A stretch of 64,000 bases of DNA, taken from NCBI GenBank assembly GCA_009829735.1, contig CM020620.1, positions 6,209,545 through 6,273,544 of the forward strand. Reading direction: 5' to 3'. Below are positions 51,901 through 62,560 of the stretch, piece by piece; the stretch's first letter is position 1; every line of letters begins with the position of its first letter. Below the pieces are notes generated by a model. It worked only from the letters and a program-made list of their open reading frames with translations. It made no database searches and was not told the DNA's origin. The position numbers and the translations under genes were made by a program. Origin of the DNA: Pyropia yezoensis. Lineage: Eukaryota > Rhodophyta > Bangiophyceae > Bangiales > Bangiaceae.

Positions 51901-52552
51901 CATCGAGACGAGGGAGTCGACGCCGTACCACCCGCAGACGAACGGCCAAGTGGAGCGGTACAACCGAACCATCATCAAGCAGATCCGGCACTACGTCGCG
52001 GACAACCCGAGGCGATGGGATGAGCTATTGCCGATCCTCACGTACGCGTACAACACGCAGCCGCACCGCTCGACCGGAGTGGCCCCGTTCGAGATGGTCA
52101 TCCCAAGGAGGATCCCCAACCTCTCGGTGCACAGCCCGCCGCCTGGCGTGGCCATCCAGGCGCACGGCACCACCAAGGACGGGTCGCCCTTGTCCGTCAA
52201 ACGCTCCTTCATGGCCCGCCTCCGGAAGACCATCCCGTTGGTCGCCGAAGCGCTGCGCAAGACGCAGCAGCGGTACAAGAAGAACTACGACAAGAACCTT
52301 GCCATCCGGAACAAGGACGTCAAGATCGGCGACTACGTCTACCTCAAGAACAACCAGAGGGAGCACAAGTTGTCAAGCCTGACAACGGGCCCGTTCCTTG
52401 TCGTCGACCTCGACGACAAGACCTTCGTCGTTCAGATGGGCGACGAGGAGAGCCGGGTGTCATGGACCAAGCAACACCGGCACCGCGGCCGGACGCGGCC
52501 GGCCAGGCCAACTCGACGCCACACGCCCTTCTCAAGGACAAGGTCAACCTAG
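48752..52552 (+). pseudogene. pol: Pol of retrotransposon 2: protease, RT, RNase H intact; integrase frameshifted
   Basis: The frame open to 51,739 encodes the protease (LDTGAGLNLIR), reverse transcriptase (FCVDYRRLNAITKKDTYPIP, then STLDCTAGYWQVP and YLDDVIVFS), RNase H (VDVDACADQLGCALLQ) and the integrase zinc finger (H..GHPGSNRM...CAACAQ). The frame then shifts near 51,600-51,625: the first part of the integrase core (VNVDILGPLPKS) reads in the +1 frame. It shifts back at a C6 run near 51,823-51,828, where LLSDQGSQF and HPQTNGQVERYN read in the original frame to 52,552. The two shifts compensate, leaving about 200 bp out of frame. Either paired indels inactivated the copy or the assembly is wrong here. 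Domain order and motifs assign it firmly to Ty3/gypsy. Confidence 0.88.
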
Positions 52553-52577
52553 CCGACCAACCGTCGGTGCTCGACGA

Positions 52578-52740
52578 CTACTCATCGACAAACTCGTTGG
52601 GCTGCGGATCGTTGATGGCGAGCACCAAGCACGTGTACGTTGGTGGGGGTACCAACGTGACGTAGACACTTGGAAGCCGCTTGACGAACTACCGAAGCAC
52701 CTCGTGCTTCGGTACCTACGGACCCAGAACAAGCAGGTCC
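52578..52740 (+). pseudogene. Chromodomain segment of retrotransposon 2 (shifted frame)
   Basis: In a frame different from pol, the peptide runs LLIDKLVGLRIVDGEH, then QARVRWWGYQRDVDTWKPLDELP and a closing helix. This is a chromodomain with the VRWWGY strand and DTWKP motif, matching the one in retrotransposon 1. Another frame change between about 52,480 and 52,578 separates it from integrase. Confidence 0.65.
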
Positions 52741-53009
52741 CCGGGTACGACTGGGCCCCGATCAAGATGACTCTGCGTTCACAGAGCCAAGGCCTCCCAC
52801 ACCCCGATGCCCGCGTCAACATTGTCGTCGACAAGGAGCCATGGGTCCCCACCATCGTGGCGTTCCACCAAGCCGCCGACGGACACGTCCAAGCGGCGAC
52901 TGCACTGGACTCACCCGCGTGGCGACGTGGGGGAGATCATCCCACTGTACTGCTTGCGCCAGTACATTCCCCAAGAACTTCCCGCGCAACATACCCGAGC
53001 GCGATGACT

Positions 53010-53460
53010 GGACGACGCCCCGCGTCATCGTCGACCGGCTGGAACGCCTCCATGGCCCGCACACCATCGACTTGTTCGCCAATCGGGCGAACAAGCAGTT
53101 CCGTCGCTATGGGTCTGCGAAGGCAGACCCCGACGCAGTCTGGTGCGACTCGACGCGGCACTCTTGGGAACAAGAGAACGCCTGGGCCAACCCGCCCCCG
53201 TCGCTCCTGCCCAAGGTAGCGGACAGGCTGTCAAGTGGCCCCCCATTGTCACTTACGGTCATTGCCCCCCAAGTGGGAAGGGCAAGAGTGGTACGGGGTC
53301 TTCATGGCGCAGTGCTTCGAATACGAGGGAATTGCCCATGGAAGTTGCCGACTTCAAGCCGACAAGTACCAACTTTGCTGGTCACCGAACACCCACCGGT
53401 GTGGACCATGATGTGTTTTCGCTTCGAGCGAAGTCACATTTATGGGTAGACGACTCCGTT
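53010..53460 (+). pseudogene. DIRS-like 'DLFA...NPP' module after the chromodomain, frameshifted remnant
   Basis: One frame reads VIVDRLERLHGPHTIDLFAN, followed by DPDAVWCDS...W, then NAWANPPPSLLPKV; this ends near 53,230. Beyond a C-run near 53,262-53,267 another frame continues with a Trp-rich 'APKWEGQEWYGVFM' pattern. This combination is familiar from the region after RNase H in DIRS-type and some gypsy elements of protists and animals. Its presence after a chromodomain in a gypsy element is unusual. Several shifts make the copy non-functional as assembled. Identification is from motif memory. Confidence 0.5.
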
Positions 53461-53500
53461 GAACTTCCAACGAAAGATTGAATTTCTTTCGAAATCCCGA

Positions 53501-54000
53501 NNNNNNNNNNNNNNNNNNNNNNNNNNNNNNNNNNNNNNNNNNNNNNNNNNNNNNNNNNNNNNNNNNNNNNNNNNNNNNNNNNNNNNNNNNNNNNNNNNNN
53601 NNNNNNNNNNNNNNNNNNNNNNNNNNNNNNNNNNNNNNNNNNNNNNNNNNNNNNNNNNNNNNNNNNNNNNNNNNNNNNNNNNNNNNNNNNNNNNNNNNNN
53701 NNNNNNNNNNNNNNNNNNNNNNNNNNNNNNNNNNNNNNNNNNNNNNNNNNNNNNNNNNNNNNNNNNNNNNNNNNNNNNNNNNNNNNNNNNNNNNNNNNNN
53801 NNNNNNNNNNNNNNNNNNNNNNNNNNNNNNNNNNNNNNNNNNNNNNNNNNNNNNNNNNNNNNNNNNNNNNNNNNNNNNNNNNNNNNNNNNNNNNNNNNNN
53901 NNNNNNNNNNNNNNNNNNNNNNNNNNNNNNNNNNNNNNNNNNNNNNNNNNNNNNNNNNNNNNNNNNNNNNNNNNNNNNNNNNNNNNNNNNNNNNNNNNNN
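53501..54000. other. Assembly gap (500 N)
   Basis: Exactly 500 N, so probably a placeholder of unknown true length. The left flank is the end of retrotransposon 2 and the right flank is C-homopolymer sequence, so the 3' LTR may be missing here. Confidence 0.99.
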
Positions 54001-54848
54001 GCGCCTCCTTCCCACCCAACCTCCCCCCCCCCCCCTTCCCCCCCCCCCCGTGCCCCCCCGCCCACCAACACCACCCCGTCCGCCCGCCCGCCCCCCCCCC
54101 CCCCACCCCCCCTCGCCACAATTCCCCCCCTCCCCCCCCCCCCCCCCCCTCCCCACACTTTCCCCCCTCCCCCCCCCCCCCCCCCCCCCCCGGCGCGTGA
54201 CCGCCCCGCCGCCCCACTGGCCGGCGGCAACGGCGCCGCCGACGCGTGGCGGCCGCGCGAGCCGCACGGCAACGGCGCCACGCGGCCGCGGGGGCGCCAA
54301 CCCCGAGTGCCCGGCGGGGGGGGGGCGCCTCCCAGCGGCCGGCCGGCCGCCCCCCCCCCCCCCCCCCGCCCCCGCCGCGCCCCCCCCGCCGCGCCGTGCC
54401 GCGTCACCCCCCCCCCCCCCCGCCCCCCCTCCCCCCGCCCCCCGCCGCCGCCGCCACGCGCAGCCGCCGCCGCCGCCTCTTGCCGCCCCCCCCTCTCTCA
54501 CGCGCCCCCGACGCACGTCCCAGTCGCGGCGGCAGCGGCGGCGGTCGCGACAACGGCGGCGGCGGTCGCGGCGGGCGGTCGCGGTCGTCGCGGCGGCGGT
54601 CGCGGCGGTCGGCGGTGGTGGGCGGCCCCCCCCCCCGCGCGCGCACGGTGCGGCGGCGCCGTCCCCCCCACCCCCCCACCCCCCCCACCCCCCCCACCCC
54701 CCCCCCACCCTTCTGCTGCCCGCTCCCCGCCTACCCACCGACGCCTGACGACCTTGTCCTTGTCGGGCCCGCCGCATCGACCCCCCCCCCCACCTCCTCT
54801 GCCGCCCCTTTCCCCTACACGGCCTGCACCCCCCCCCCCTACCTCGGT
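54001..54848. repeat. C-homopolymer-rich sequence
   Basis: Dense C runs of 6-20 bases with short GC-rich interruptions. Open frames give Pro/Arg/Ala (+) or Gly (-) runs and are not supported as genes. Confidence 0.7.
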
Positions 54849-54970
54849 ATGGCGACGCTCCCCCCGCCCACGGGGGAGCCCGCCTCCCCCACCCCCGACC
54901 TCCTCACCGCGTGGCTCGCCGGCCGCCGCGCGCTGCTCGCCCGCCCCCCCGTGCAGCGGCGGGTGAGTGA

Positions 54971-55009
<39 letters not shown>

Positions 55010-58000
55010 TGCCGCGGCCGACGCGGCGGCCGCCGCCGCTACCGCCGCCACCGCCCCCACCGCCGCCACCACCGCCACCACTGCCAATGCCGCCACCGCC
55101 GACGCCACGGGTGCAACCATCGCCACCACCGCTACCACGCCATTGGCGCCACGGGGTGGCGGGGGTGGACGGGAGGATGGTGGCGGGCGGGCGGCGCGGC
55201 GGAATACGTGGGCGGGGGGGGGGGCGGGGTGAGGGTGGGGGTGGGGGGGGGCCGTGACGATGGGGGGGGGAGGTCTGCAGAGGAGTGGGGAGGGGGGGTG
55301 GGGGGGGGGGTGGGTCGTGGGCGTCGGGCTCCAGCACCGCCAGTGACAGTGACACGGGCGGCGGGATCGATGGTGGCGGTAGGGGCGGTGGGGGTGGGGG
55401 TGGTGGTGGTGTTGGTGGGGACTCTGGCAGTGACACGGACGCCTACCACGATGGGGACGATGGGGGTGATGGGGGGGACGCTGGGAGTGGCGTCACGGGC
55501 AGCGGCGGCGACGGTGGGGGTGGGGACGCTCCGGGCAGCGACGCACGCAAGGTGGAGGATGATTCCGGCGTCGGCAGGTCGGGCCGTGGCGGCAACGGCG
55601 GCGGCAGCGGCGGCGGCGGCGGCGGCGGGGATGTGGGCAGTGGGGACGGCGGCAGCGGGTACGTGGGCAGTGGCAGCCACATTGACGCGGGCGACAGCGT
55701 GGACGGCAGCGGGTGCTGGGACAGCCGCTGGGATCGGGCCTCTGGGGGCGGCGGCAGCGGCGGCGGCGGGGGCGCCTTTTTTGCCGCCGCCGCCGCCGCC
55801 GCCGCCGGCAGCAGCGTCAGCGCCAGCCACCGTGGCAGCAATGGCAGCGACGACCCGACAACGATGGGGACGGTGGAAGCGGTGGCCGCGGCGCCACCGC
55901 CGCCGCCTCCACCGCCGCCGCCGCCGCCACCACCGCCGCCGCCGTCACCGCCGCCCGGCCAATCCCCGCCGGCGGCGATCGCGGCCGGGCCGCCCGACGG
56001 CCGCCCCGCCGCCGGTAGCGGCGGCGGCGGTGGTGGGGGCCGCGGCCGCGGCGGCGGGCTGCTGGCCGACGTGGCCGCCGCGGGGAGCCCCGTGCGGGAG
56101 GCCATCCGGCGGCTGCTGGACGGGGCCGCGACGATGGCGGGCGCCGCCGCCGCCGCTGCCGTTGCCGCCACTGACGGCTCCCGTGGCAGCAGCGGTGGCA
56201 GCAGCGGTGGCAGCAGCGGTGGCAGCGGCGGTGGAGGTGGTGGTGGTGGGGGCGGTGGTGCACCGTCGGTGCTGGCATGGGAGGCACCCCCGGAAGCGGG
56301 GGATCTCGCCGACGCAGAGGCAGCCGCAGCAGCCGCGACGGCGGGGGCCGTGTCGCCGCCACCCTCCTCTGCCGACACGGCCGACGAGTGCCCCCTGATG
56401 CGCGAGTGCAGCACCCTGACGGGTGGCCTCTGCCGGGAGGGGGGCCTGTCGTCGGTGGGGGCCCCCTCGGAGGGGGGGGACGGTGACGGCTGGGCGGGGG
56501 TGGCGGCGGCAGACGCTGGGGCTGCCGCCCCTGCCCCGGCGGGCGCCACGGCCGTCAGAGCCGCTGACGGCGGCGCCCCGGCCCTTGCGGCGGCGGCGGC
56601 CACTGGTGGAAGTGGGGGGGGGCCTGCAGGTGGCATCCCCCCGCCGGCCCTGCGGACGGCGATCACGGCAACGACGGCGGGCGCGGTCGCCGCCGCCGCC
56701 GCCACTGCCGCCGCCGCCGCCGCCGCCACCGCCGCCACCGCCACCGCCGCCGCCACCACCACCACCACCCTGGCGGTGTGCGCCGCCGAGACAGATGACG
56801 CCGTCGGGGAGGAGGCTGTCCGGGCGGCGCCACGGGCGGCGGCGAGCGTGATGGCCCACTCGAAAAACCACGCCCCGCCAGTGCCTCTGCCACCGGCGGC
56901 GACGGCGGGCGCCACTGCCGGCGCGGCCGGCGGCGCGGGAGTGGCGGCGCGCACCACCTCCCCTCCCCCCCCCACCGCCCCCCCCCCTACGGCCGCCGCG
57001 GCCACCGCCGACGCGGCGCCGGCGGCGGGCGCTCCGGCGTCGGCAGTGTCGACGCGGGCGGCGGCGGCGGCGGGGGCGGCGACGGCGCCATCCCCCCTGG
57101 ACCAGCCGCCCCCCGCGTCGACGGCGGCGGCGGTGGCGGCGGCAGCAGCCGCCGCGGCGGCATCGTCGCCGCCTCCCCGCCCGCTGCTGCCGCACGACAC
57201 GTCTGCGTCAACGACATCGTCGGCGAGCGGCACGTCCATCCCGCCGCCCCAGTCCCCCACCTACACCGTCTCTGGGGGGCTGGGGGCGGCGCCCGCCCCG
57301 CCGGGGGCGGCCGGCGGGCCCGCCCCGTCGCTGGTGGCGGTGGCCGGGGTGGCCGCGGCCGCGCCCCCAGGGGGGGAGGTGGGCGGCGGCACGGTGGGGG
57401 ACCCCCCCGGCGGGTCCAAGTCCCCGCGGTCGTCCCCCACCCCCTGGCTCCCCTCCCCCCCGCGGGGGGTTCCCCGGGCCACCGCCGCCCCGTCGTCGCC
57501 CCTCCCCCCCGTCTCCCCCCCCCCCCCGCCGTGCCCAGCGTACGTGCCGCCCCACGCGTGCCCCACTGCGTGTGCCCGCCAACCGCCCACGCCCGCCCCC
57601 CCCCGTCGGCCCGATCCCGGGGGGGGGGGGGGCCGTCCGCGTCAGCGTCAGCGACGGCGGCAGCGGCGGCGGCGGCGGCGGCTGGCGGCGGCGGCGCCCT
57701 CACCGCCGACGCGGCCACCGCCCTCCGCCTGGCGGTGCTGTCGGCGCACAGCGCGGCGCTGGCAGCGTCGACGCGCGCGGGCGCCGCCGCCGCCGTTGCC
57801 GCCACCGCCTCGGCGGAGCGGGACGCGGTGGTGGCGGCGGCGGCGGCGGCGGCCAACGCGCGCGCGCGGGGGCGGGTGGTCAGCGCCGCGCCGGCGGGGT
57901 GGTCGTCGACGCTGGGGCGGGCGGGGGTGGGGGGGGAGGAGGGCAGCGCGGGGGGCGGGGGGGGGGGCGGGGGGGGGTGGGCGGCGGCGCCCCACGCCGC

Positions 58001-58963
58001 CGCCGCGCGACAATGGGGGCGGCCGAGCTGGCGGCCGCCGCGTCTGCCCTGGGCGGCGGCCGCGGCGGGGAGCCAGACGCAAGGTCCACCGCCGGCTGGC
58101 GGTGGCGGCGGCGGTCAGAGACGCCCGCCGACGATCGGGGGGGTGGCGGCGGTGGTGGTGGTGGTGGTGGTGGTGGCCGCGCTATGCGCCGCGCCTCGTC
58201 CAGGCTGGGGTGCTTGGCGCGCGGCGCGCTGCGCGGGCGGGGGGCCCAGTCTGGGGGCGGCAGCGGCGGCGGTGGCGGTGGCGGCGGCATCGGCGGCGGC
58301 GGAGGTGCTGGCGGGGGCGCCTTTTTTGCCGGCGGCATCCTCCGGCGCACCCCCGCCGGCGCTGTCACCATCCGCGGGTGGGAGGAGGTGGAGGCGGAGG
58401 AGGAGGACGCGGAAGCGGCCGCCACCGCCGCCGAGGCGGCCGCCGCCAACGCGGCGGCGGCGGCGGCGGCAGAGGCGGCGGCGGCGGCGGCGGCGGGGGA
58501 CGCGAGGGGGGGGGGGTCCGCCGCGGGCAGCGGCGGCGTGGACTGGGGGTACGACGGCCCCAGCAGTGGCCTGCCGCCGCCGCCGCCGCCGCCGCCGGGC
58601 TGCCGCTGCGCCGCCGCCGCCGACGCGGCGGGCGCGGCGGCGCAGGTGCGGCTGTGGCGGGCGGCCGCCACCGCCCTGCGGGGGCGTGCCGACGCGCTCG
58701 CCGCCCGCGCGGCGGTCGCCGAAGGCCGCCTCCGCGCCGCCGCAACGGCGGCGGCGGTGGCCAAGCGCGCGTCGGTGGGGGGGGGGTGGGGGGGCGGGGG
58801 GCAGGGCCGCCAGCGTAGGGGGGGCGGGCGGCTGGGGGGCGCTCGACACGGTGTGGGAGGGGACCGAGGAGGGGGGCTGGGGGGGGGGTGCCGGCGGGCA
58901 GGGGGGGGGGGGGGGGGGGGGGGGCGCGCAAGCCGGGCCAACGCCTCTCGCGGCTCGCTGTGA
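54849..58963 (+). CDS. Large Gly/Ala/Pro-rich low-complexity protein, frame interrupted at G runs (uncertain)
   Basis: A plus-strand coding region is suggested by four consecutive open segments: 54,849-55,232, 55,285 to about 57,610, about 57,610 to 57,960, and about 57,970-58,963. Each changeover falls at a long G homopolymer. It starts MATLPPPTGEPASPTPDLL. Between Gly, Ala and Pro runs there are acidic and mixed stretches that look like real protein (for example VREAIRRLLDGAATM; TADECPLMRECSTL; a helical, possibly coiled-coil end with VRLWRAAATALRGR and LAARAAVAEGRLRAA). No domain is recognisable. The minus strand also has a long frame (55,443-57,260) but it is almost pure Ala/Pro/Gly. It could be one long disordered protein, several small ones, or none. 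Confidence 0.35.
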
Positions 58964-59677
58964 AGCGCGGGGGCGGGAAAAAGGGGGTTTGTGGACACCG
59001 CGACACAACGACGCTGCAGCGTGGCCCAGCTGGTGGACTGTGCCCGCAGTCATGCACGCTGCAGCGCCGGCGATAGGGGTTGGTGCGTTGCGGGGGGGGA
59101 GGCGCGGGTCGGTGGGGGGGGCGATGCCGCCGCCGCCCCCCCGCTGTGGGCAACGGGCGGCCACGCACGCGTCGGCGGCGGGGGGGGGTCCCTACGCCGC
59201 GTGGCCGGGGGCCCGCCGCGGCGGCGCAGCGAGGGCGGCTGGCCGGCTGGCAGGCCACACGCCCGCAGACAGCCGGCCCGCCGACCGGGCGTGTGGGCGG
59301 GGCGGCGGCCGCCAGCGAGGGCCCACCGGTGGCCCACGCCGGTGCCACCGTGGCGGCACTCCCCCTTTCCCGCCCACTGCACTGGCGGCGGCGGCAGGCA
59401 AGAGCCAGCCAGCGAAAGGTATCTCAACTTGCAATGAAAAAATAGAGTCACACGTGGGGTCTCCCCCACAAGCGGGGCGCGTCCAGTGCCCCGCACCAGC
59501 CGACCCCTTCCCCCTTCAACACCCCCCCCCCGCACCTCTGCTGCCCCCTCTCCCCCCGCCCCTCTGGTGCCCCCTCTCCCCCCCCCTTTCGCCTCCCCTT
59601 TTCGCCCTTCCCCCCTCCCCACCACACAAGCAAAACACGCCCTCACCCCCCTCGACATCCCGAGCTACACCCCCGAG

Positions 59678-60424
59678 CTATACGAGACAGATGAGGAGCA
59701 TGTGGATGAGCAGCAGCCCCGCCAGCACCGACGCCACAATGCCCAGCGGCTCAAACCACCGGCGGGTCAGCACCTCAATCTCCCGCACGCACCCGCGCCC
59801 CCCCGCGGTGCTCCCCCCCACGCACGGCGCGCACACGCGCCGCTGGGCGGCGGTGCAGCCGCCCGCCGCAGCCTCGGATGGCGTACACGCCTCGCACTGG
59901 TCGTTGCGGTAGCCGCGGCAGCCGAGCGACCGCTCAATGCTGCACACGTCGGTGGGAGCCGCCGCCACCGTCTGCGCCCACGCGTCGGCCCAGTAGGCGT
60001 CGACGGCGGAGCGCAGCGGCACGGCCGCAACGAGGAGGGTGCTGACGGCGAGGAAGAGCATCAGCACAAAGGCAATGAACTGCGCCGTCACCACCGCAAT
60101 GGCAAACGCAATGGGGATGCGGCTGCGGCGGGCGGTGAGGACGGCGCCCATGGCGACGTAGAGGAGGGCGAGCGCCACGCCCAGGCACACGCCAAGGATG
60201 CCCAGCCGGGTGGCGGCGTGGAAAAAGGAGGGGCCGTCATACCGCAGCGGCAGCGCCGCGCTATTGGACTTGACCACATTGTACACGGACGTGGCCACGA
60301 GCGTGAGGGAGAGGGTGAGGAGGAGAACGGAAAAGATGCCGTGGATGATGACGCCCACGTTCTTTGGTGGGTCGTCCCCCGTCCGCGTGCCGCCAGAGCC
60401 GCCATACTCATAGTCACGGGCCAT
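59678..60424 (-). CDS. Tetraspanin-like four-span membrane protein
   Basis: The 248-residue protein has four hydrophobic segments (about 23-48, 73-97, 103-136, 225-248). Loops are short between the first three, and one large loop (137-222) lies between TM3 and TM4. That is the topology of tetraspanins, which organise membrane microdomains. The large loop carries eight cysteines (161, 169, 177, 180, 190, 198, 201, 212), but the classic CCG motif is replaced by LGCRGY, so membership is by architecture, not by signature. The start at 60424 (MARDYEYGG) gives a short cytosolic N-terminus; the frame is open upstream to 60,724 but that part is unconserved low-complexity. The protein ends right at TM4 (LLLIHMLLICLV). 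It is intronless. Alternative: another four-span family with a Cys-rich loop. Confidence 0.65.
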   Translation of the reverse strand: MARDYEYGGSGGTRTGDDPPKNVGVIIHGIFSVLLLTLSLTLVATSVYNVVKSNSAALPLRYDGPSFFHAATRLGILGVCLGVALALLYVAMGAVLTARRSRIPIAFAIAVVTAQFIAFVLMLFLAVSTLLVAAVPLRSAVDAYWADAWAQTVAAAPTDVCSIERSLGCRGYRNDQCEACTPSEAAAGGCTAAQRRVCAPCVGGSTAGGRGCVREIEVLTRRWFEPLGIVASVLAGLLLIHMLLICLV

Positions 60425-60973
60425 CCCCAGTGAAGGGTACACCCACAGGGCAAGGGTGGGTGGGGGGGGGGCACGGAGGGGGGGGGGGGAGGTCAGCGCT
60501 GGTATCGGGGCAGCCAACGAGCAAAGCAACAACCACCGCCCGCCCACCCACAAGCCACCGCCGTCGTAGGGCAAACCGCCCCCGCCGGGTACCGCCGCCG
60601 GCCAGCCGACCCAGAGACGACGGCCGCCCGTCCCCTGTCGCCGCGTTGCCCGACCCGAGCGTGCCCACCCCGCCAGAGAGAGGAGCGGGGGGTGCCCCAC
60701 CCTGTGCGACGGCAGGTGGACCACCTCCCGGCGCCCGCGGCACCCCGTGGGCGCGGCGGGCGGGTGGGCGAGCGGGTGGGGAGGCGGGGGGGCGGGCAGG
60801 GCGGGGGGGGCGTGCCAGGGGGCGAGCAGCGGTAGTGGCGCGCGCCGGCGGCGGGCACACGGCAGTCAGGAGGGGCGGCCAGCCGGTCCACCCGCGGCCG
60901 CCGCGGTTGACGTGGGATGTGGGTAGGATGGGGTGGCGGTGGCTGGCGGGCGGTCGGCGCGGCGGGGAAAGGG

Positions 60974-61005
<32 letters not shown>

Positions 61006-62239
61006 TCGGGCGAGGCGCGTCGACGGGCGGGCGGGGTGAAGACACGCTGGGGGGGAAGGGACTCGGGCTGGCGGGCGGGCAGGCGGACAGAAGCGGCTGG
61101 CAGCGGCGCAGCAGGCGGTAAGTACCGGGGGTGAGCGGACGCGTGGGGCGTGTGTGCTCTGGGGGGAAAAAAACCGCCAGCGGGGACACCCTCACCCCCC
61201 CTTGACGACCCATCAGGCGGCGGTGTGGGCGAAGGCTGTGAACCGACAGGGGGGGGGGGGGGGGCACGAGGTGCACCGAGCGCGCGAGTCCCCACCACGC
61301 CAGCGTGGTACTGTACGGGTCGGTGGTTGGGGGCGTGAGCGGGCGGTGCAAGTTGTACAAACCAGGTGCGCAGGTGGTGGCGGCTCGCTGTGCTCCCCCC
61401 CCCCACCCCCTCAGGGCGGTGGGGCGGGGGGGGGAGTGGGTGGGGCAAGGCGCGGCAGGAACCCCACCCCCAGCGTGACGCCGTCATGCATGCCTACAAC
61501 CCCCCCCCCCCCCCTCGTGTCTTCCCGGGCACACCAGCGTGAACTGCGCGCGCGCGCACGCGTGCAGTCCCCCCCCCCCCGAGCGTCCCCGTTTTCTATT
61601 GTGTTTTTCGTTGGTAGAGAGTGCCGCCGCTGCCTCCCCCCCCCCCGCCTCCTGTCCATATCGAAACCACCCACCCCCCCCACCACGATGACCAGTCGCT
61701 TGTCAGGTCCAGGGGTTGGGCAGTGGTGCGGGGGAGGGGGGCAACCAGACCACCGGAACGACGCCCGCGGTCCATTGGCGGTGGAGGGGGGTGGTTGGCG
61801 CCACCGCCGAGCGGGGCGCGGCCGTTACATACATGGCCAGCCACCTGGCGCAGGCGTCGGTGTGCCTATGGAGAATTTTCGTGAGCGGCGCCAACGGCTT
61901 GGACGAGATCTCCGCGAGGATAAAAGGAGTGCGTGTTTCATAGCGCAGCGCATGGGTTTGGATGGGTGGGTGGGTGGTCGGGCGGGGGGGGCTGTGGTCG
62001 AGGGAGCGCCTCCACACCACCGTTTTTTTTTTTTCTTGTGCCTTGGGTTCCTCTCCGCTGCCAAATTTCCCCGCTCGACCCCCGCCGCGGGGCACACGGC
62101 TGCGGGGCCCAATCTATTGGTCCCGCCGCCGCCGCCTGTCGCGGCATGCGCCCACCGCGACAGCCGACCTCCGCGGGCGTGCTCCACAGGTCCGTGGGCG
62201 TGGCGGGGGGCTCAATCGCTCAGCACAAACCCACTGTCC
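60425..62239. other. Intergenic, no supported gene
   Basis: GC-rich sequence with long C/G runs. Open frames on both strands are Pro/Arg/Gly-rich, overlap one another and lack motifs. A 'gtactgtac' motif lies near 61,308. Confidence 0.45.
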
Positions 62240-62560
62240 AGTAGGTACAAGAATTGGACACCGACAGAGAAGGATAAAATTCTTTCGTGTCATACGAGAA
62301 AAAAAGACAAGACTTGTTGACGAGAAGATGCACTTAGTAAACTTCTCGTCATGCACCGGTCGGACCGTATGTCTTGCTCAAATTTGTTAAAAGCCATAAA
62401 AATGAGCTTTCTATCGTCGCAAGCAACGTGTCGCGGGGAACTCTCCATGAGAACAACTACAGAATGGTGACTTGGTACCTAGCATATTCCGTGGATTAGA
62501 GTACAGAGTAGTTGATCGCTCTTCAATCTCGCAAGCGGGCACAGGTCATGGTTCACGACT
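62240..62560. other. AT-rich island with hairpin, no supported gene
   Basis: About 320 bp of markedly lower GC than anything nearby. It contains a perfect 9-bp stem (gacgagaag/cttctcgtc, 62,319-62,327 and 62,342-62,350) with a 14-base loop. No ORF of note. It may be the remains of an inserted element or a matrix-type region. Confidence 0.55.

Larger units (their letters stand above)
46435..53500 (+). mobile_element. Ty3/gypsy chromovirus-like retrotransposon 2 (degenerate, 3' end in assembly gap)
   Basis: Gag, pol, chromodomain and a DIRS-like extra module follow each other on the plus strand. The 5' LTR and leader probably lie in 46.4-47.0 kb, where no ORF is convincing, but no partner LTR could be identified because the 3' side enters the N gap at 53,501. 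It lies head-to-head with retrotransposon 1 and is clearly a different family. The pol part contains several frame changes. Confidence 0.7.
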
